NCBI GenBank assembly: GCA_020186115.1 | Contig: WSYJ01000149.1 | Coordinates: 1,364,001 to 1,428,000 of the forward strand | DNA length: 64,000 nucleotides | DNA from: Histomonas meleagridis | Taxonomy: Eukaryota; Parabasalia; Tritrichomonadida; Dientamoebidae | Reading direction: 5' to 3' | In this document: positions 63,001 to 64,000 of the stretch, piece after piece | Numbering within the stretch: position 1 is the stretch's first letter | Layout: each line of letters opens with the position of its first letter | Notes under the pieces: generated by a model | The model's input: the letters and a program-made list of their open reading frames with translations, nothing else | The model's database searches: none | Told to the model about the DNA's origin: nothing | Position numbers and translations under genes: made by a program

Positions 63001-64000
63001 ATAATGTATTATTTTTAGTGTCTACTTGTTGTAATATAGTATAAAGTATAGGAAATGTAGCTAATGCATTCGACATAGCAAAATCTGGTTGTGTTCTAAG
63101 TTCTTTTTCTAACATATCGATTTTGTTTTTAATTTCATTAATTTCATTATAATCACGTTTAAATATTTGTTGATATTTCAAATGTAAATTTAAGACATCT
63201 CGAACATTCGGATATTCTTGATTTAATTGATAAAAATCATTATCTAATTCATTAATATAATCTTGTGCTTTCCGAATATCTTCCCAAAAATTCGATATAT
63301 TATTTTGTAATATATTTTCCCAAAACCTTCGCATATATATCATGAAATCTTCCATTTGTTCATTAATATCTTCGATTTGTTCCATGACATATTCAGATGT
63401 AATAGTTTGTCTTGAACGTGCTACATTTCGAAATTGATATAAATATGAAGACTTTTGTTTAAAGTTTGTAGTTTTAGCAATTAATGCTACTGTCCACATC
63501 ATTTGTCTATTATTCGATGGAAACATTGATAAAAATCGTGCATAAAATAATAACAAATATTGATTATTAGGGAATCGAATATTTGCCCAATCAAATATTT
63601 CCATTTTAAATATGTATGGATGACATAATTCAAATGTAGATCTCATTGCACTAATTAATTTAATCGGTGACTTAAAGTTATCATTTAAAATACTTTCCGA
63701 TTGTATTGGATTATCCATACATTGATCAAAAATATTTAATGTCTTTAACATAAATCGATTATTAATTAATCTAAAGAATAAAAATGATGCAATAAATACA
63801 AAAACTGATACAAGAATTGGTACTTCTGGTTTAAATGGATTTGGTAATAAGAAATTAATGAATTGTAATAAACAAACAACAGCTGCTGTTAAATGTAAAC
63901 TTGAAAATACTAAATTGACTGTTCGTTTTGCTAATGGTGAAAATAAAAATAAATATATAACTAAAATAATATGCATGATTAATAATATTAATGGAAATAT
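60092..64000 (-). CDS. Multi-pass membrane PAS/adenylate-cyclase-like protein, partial at window edge
   Basis: At least 1294 residues; the frame stays open to the window end, so the true start may lie outside. Numbering from the Met at 63976: N-terminal hydrophobic helices (residues 1-75), helices near 365, 585, 655 and 875, a PAS domain (about 945-1040, KKGVVIINKEFVIVDYNDAF), and a C-terminal class III cyclase fold (about 1070-1290). Fold landmarks are IGVHTGGPIVAGVMSF and the ending LGETKIRDGKSIPTYTI. Catalytic features look lost: the first metal-Asp region reads VTIGQISIIPKIND where active enzymes have FxDIxGFT, the second reads NHTYTFIGG for GDxxxxxxG, and the VNxAxR motif reads MDMTLQM. 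Large families of such membrane cyclases are known in T. vaginalis. Confidence 0.82.
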   Translation of the reverse strand: MFPLILLIMHIILVIYLFLFSPLAKRTVNLVFSSLHLTAAVVCLLQFINFLLPNPFKPEVPILVSVFVFIASFLFFRLINNRFMLKTLNIFDQCMDNPIQSESILNDNFKSPIKLISAMRSTFELCHPYIFKMEIFDWANIRFPNNQYLLLFYARFLSMFPSNNRQMMWTVALIAKTTNFKQKSSYLYQFRNVARSRQTITSEYVMEQIEDINEQMEDFMIYMRRFWENILQNNISNFWEDIRKAQDYINELDNDFYQLNQEYPNVRDVLNLHLKYQQIFKRDYNEINEIKNKIDMLEKELRTQPDFAMSNALATFPILYTILQQVDTKNNTLSSKFDTNLMKNKDDDLDESNQNLMKSMQELISHSKLGKIYYGIIITIITVIISIGLYVLFYYNFKNGFTNKLDTSINFLTQIQEFLFDVALLTNEIDFYPHFMEGYPIYIDPNDDNIMKIIAPNLYPDHIGKINFTKDFIVSHIGTVQDKFNSLINSLSSLDLNDEAAQRVVYLFNDYEAYEGMAAKTLISNMLMNVFEVMNYNSPHDFFFSPEFTILYTYFPILFQVMLNCSEYTVEFTSYNYENNLQDINEYMALCVILTIVLVSLPFIYIVYHLSSQFDSVAQSFISFPNTEIRNVINQFGSDDKTNDDLTHISKFNHGANQKTHNYILIMIIFLFSFIGILVCTLIIHYYSILFTSSAVTVGNLISTLYMPFTFMLNGLYALDRLSQIDIYPLLDQSPTNRSYFYLNANTYLQYSVSYFSSSVWSDIAGINIFYQATDEQLKMFPTFDDVFSPDNAFLSIKSPFENIASSKFSESIDLILMQALTFLGNHADGKLNPVTVNDEEYLSLVYLDISFMMEYRINPYIYLVKNYTNDEIQKYDSINNILLIVAIVWSVLTCILIIIYYVLQRFKMNMGLKFYLYFSPEQISRNQNAITLIETGKKVKERLRNGYGNAEFILKKLKKGVVIINKEFVIVDYNDAFMNLFQNYDNFDKIEGMYINDLIVQEENDDSWGKLLQHIDEALNGKRSPQFTENISIKMKTGETGHFICNISCLTPDRAANVDHEYMDIESIAIVFSDCTEIFMRNRILQHEQAQITAMLSKVLPEKLINNLEQENDIISFIVQSVTIGQISIIPKINDNENFDPFVFYDNVFNTFDEEIQKYDLLCKSNSFNHTYTFIGGLFSEINKPDRHAEESIRFCIDLLSQIKKTSEKVGIEYDLKIGVHTGGPIVAGVMSFSRPSLQVIGSVMDMTLQMMVTGHVNNIHITRAVYELVFSAGFNVQELGETKIRDGKSIPTYTIIPQTI

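Overview
The window is strongly AT-rich nuclear DNA of a protist, with large intergenic gaps and mostly single-ORF genes. Several families point to a parabasalid (trichomonad): ankyrin genes with a DUF3447-type domain, BspA-like leucine-rich surface proteins, an IBD-type initiator-binding protein, a mariner element, virus-like relics, and start codons a few bases downstream of Inr-like TCA motifs. The extreme AT bias recalls Tritrichomonas more than Trichomonas vaginalis, but that is inference. No rRNA or tRNA gene was recognised.

Layout. 0.5-4.3 kb: an ankyrin gene split by a 1.27-kb mariner, then an array of ankyrin modules. 4.6-7.3 kb: decayed virus-like or Maverick-like ORFs, one with a tail-fibre-like motif. 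7.3-9.3 kb: gene-poor, with a 62-bp perfect palindrome and a TTCG-loop hairpin. 9.3-11.5 kb: a frameshifted ankyrin gene, an RRM pseudogene and a small hypothetical gene. 12.2-17.5 kb (minus): a large ankyrin gene with about 22 interrupted modules. 18-18.9 kb: the 3' remnant of a BspA-like gene. 19.2-27.9 kb: a housekeeping block with a BUB1/BUBR1-like pseudokinase, a golgin-like coiled-coil protein, an Ntn-type asparaginase, an unknown coiled-coil protein and COG3. 29.4-31.7 kb: broken ankyrin copies and a transposase fragment. 33.9-38.9 kb: a BspA-like surface protein and another ankyrin gene with its module array. 41.5-44.5 kb: a P4-ATPase. 44.8-48.6 kb: a 48-copy Asn/Pro repeat gene. 48.8 kb: a MITE. 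49.3-58.4 kb: HMG-box-like, Sec7-PH ARF-GEF, IBD and TBC proteins. 58.6-60 kb: a fourth ankyrin module gene. 60.1-64 kb: a membrane PAS/cyclase-like protein cut by the window edge.

Functional themes. Vesicle traffic is well represented (COG3, Sec7-PH GEF, TBC protein, P4 flippase, golgin-like protein). Three proteins keep an enzyme fold but lack key catalytic residues: the BUB kinase, the TBC domain and the cyclase.

The most interesting observation concerns the ankyrin genes. In at least four loci, each 28-29-residue module is separated from the next by an AT-rich spacer of about 63-123 nt placed at the same point of the repeat. Modules stay open and in phase, the last module of each array ends in its own stop codon, and spacers usually break the frame. 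Removing each spacer but 15 nt would restore the 33-residue ankyrin period, yet no GT-AG choice I could find keeps the frame. This could be an unrecognised class of intron, or a silent module archive; transcript sequence would decide.
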